Of a stretch of DNA of 64,000 bases, positions 62,659-64,000 are shown in pieces. A model generated the notes under the pieces. That model made no database searches. It worked only from the letters and a program-made list of their open reading frames with translations, and was not told where the DNA came from. This DNA is from Chlorophyllum brunneum (taxonomy: Eukaryota > Basidiomycota > Agaricomycetes > Agaricales > Agaricaceae). The translations under genes and the position numbers were made by a program. Each line of letters begins with the position of its first letter. Position 1 is the stretch's first letter. The stretch is taken from contig OY756139.1 in the NCBI GenBank assembly GCA_963576785.1, positions 2,232,001 to 2,296,000 of the forward strand, read 5' to 3'.

Positions 62659-62977
62659 TTCGTGATCGATGATGGGCCAAATGTTGCTCGTATTCATCTC
62701 TAGCTTGACGCTGAACAGGAAATGTCGATACCAGTCAGGTTGTGGAATCGTGGATAACGCTTTTGCTAAATATAGATTTTGTTTTCGTGACCAAAGCATG
62801 ATAGCTTTAAAACTTCGTTCCGGAAGCTACATCAACACACAAGATAGATTGACCATCCTTCAAATAGGTACCAGAAACAGAACATCGAGGATGGCCAGGC
62901 AACAAAGATGAAAAGAAATAGAGCGGATCAATCATGGAAATCAAACTAAATAACGGTGAGGCCGGATCCGTTGACGT
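62659..62977. other. Convergent 3' region
   Basis: About 320 bp between the stop of peroxidase copy 2 and the stop of the membrane protein gene on the other strand. Nothing recognised. Confidence 0.5.
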
Positions 62978-63942
62978 TTATCCGACAAGGGGAGCACGCT
63001 CCTCATCAGTGAGCGCAATTCTTCCGTGGCCACGATAAAGACCCCAAGCTCCCTTGACCACCCAGACTAGCGCAAGGATGGAGAAGGCGAGGGCAGACCA
63101 GTGGATGAAGGCTGGGTGGCGTTGATGAGCAAAGATGGCCCAAAGGGACCAGGCAATGGCGATTGAAGCTGGAAGATCTCCTTCAGGGGTTGAGAAAGCA
63201 TAAGTCGCAGCAGTGCCCTCGAGGAAGAATCTGACAGAACAATAAGCCATTGATATATATTTTTCAGATAAAAGGACGTACAGGGCGAGGAATACGAGGA
63301 CCTTGGTCCAGACGCCAGCGTGGTGATTGAGCTTATTAACACCGAAAGCCTCAAAGGCTGTGAGGACAACAAGGACTGTCGTCCAGCCGTGATAAAGAGA
63401 GAACGGGAGATGGACGAAAAGTTCATCCGACAACGACTCAGCAACATGGTACTTCTTGACGATATAATAGATATGCTGAAAACATCGTGTGAGCACAAGT
63501 CCGAAATATAAAAGAAATGTACTATACAGTCACTGCGGAGCTAACGAAGAGAGCAAAGACGAATGCTGAAAGGGAAATCAGACAAAATGGAAAATTTAAA
63601 AAGAGGTAAGAAGGACAAACCGATGATATAGTGCTGCGAAGCCCAGAGGTTGACGTAGACGGCATTGAGAACGGCGAGAAGAGGGAACCTCCAAGAGATG
63701 CCGTCTATGATGACACGCTTGCCATGGGGGAAGAATTGGTAGATGATAGTGCCAAGAAGGAGGATATGGATGAGGGACCAGATGAGGAAAGCCCAAGGTG
63801 CGGGAGTGATGTAGGTCTCCTTGCCATGGTAGTAGATACCTTGAGGGGCAGCAACGGTGTAGATATTTGAACCAAGGAAGAGAAGGTAAACGATGATGTT
63901 GACGATTTTGAGGAGGATTCCGTCTTTCCACGAGTCTGCCAT
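62978..63942 (-). CDS. Polytopic membrane protein of unknown function
   Basis: Starts [20 protein letters not shown] and has about eight hydrophobic segments, among them [116 protein letters not shown] and [20 protein letters not shown]. It ends with a charged tail ([14 protein letters not shown]). [15 protein letters not shown] recalls the TPAGxxFxIWxxIY motif of TspO-like and related families, but I would not assign it. Three introns: after ATCG (donor gtttgt), after GTGACT and after GCCCT. It converges on peroxidase copy 2. Full length, no defects. Confidence 0.85.
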
Positions 63943-64000
63943 GGTTGTAGCAAGGGTGGGGAAGAAAGAAAGGTTGTGGAGGTGGTGCGACTTAAGTACG

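Overview
The window is nuclear DNA of a filamentous basidiomycete, most likely a wood- or litter-decaying agaricomycete. Genes are dense, on both strands, and cut by many introns of about 45-60 nt with GT-AG ends. Proteins include an agaricomycete-style BTB protein, fungal MED1, a PHO80-type cyclin and a Ran1/Ksp1-type kinase. Two tandem secreted class II (manganese-type) peroxidases point to lignin degradation. No rRNA, tRNA, CRISPR array or complete transposon was found. All exon joints were read by eye from splice signals and family alignment, so individual joints are provisional.

Layout. 1-1985: 5'-truncated sugar transporter. 1986-4210: gene-poor, with one unrecognised coding-like stretch on the minus strand. 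4211-8000: DCAF7/WDR68 WD40 protein, EBP-type sterol isomerase (minus) and palmitoyl-protein thioesterase; the last two diverge from a 162-bp promoter. 8091-18459: a large Ser/Pro-rich tail-anchored protein, an EF-hand MscS channel and Mediator subunit MED1. 19114-21059 (minus): a BTB protein. 22471-24437: ribosomal protein uL11 and a PHO80-like cyclin, divergent. 24954-31590 (minus): a Ran1/Ksp1-like kinase and UTP6. 31746-34300: a low-complexity unknown protein and GOT1. 34440-36605 (minus): FHS-type sugar permease. 37031-41645: an unknown acidic protein, RACK1 (minus) and a nucleoside hydrolase. 41751-46900: amino-acid permease (minus), an unusual bZIP factor and a decayed ACR3 arsenite transporter. 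47155-54050: BUB2-type GAP (minus), an adaptin resembling AP-4 epsilon, and an unknown protein. 54713-56270 (minus): primase small subunit. 57991-62658: two peroxidases. 62978-63942 (minus): a polytopic membrane protein.

Most genes are unlinked housekeeping functions. The accessory part is the right end (peroxidase pair) and the transporters. The most unusual features are in gene structure: coding exons of 8, 9 and 10 nt, at least four GC-AG introns, six extra introns in one peroxidase compared with its tandem copy, a multiply disabled ACR3 gene, and an AP-4-like adaptin in a basidiomycete.
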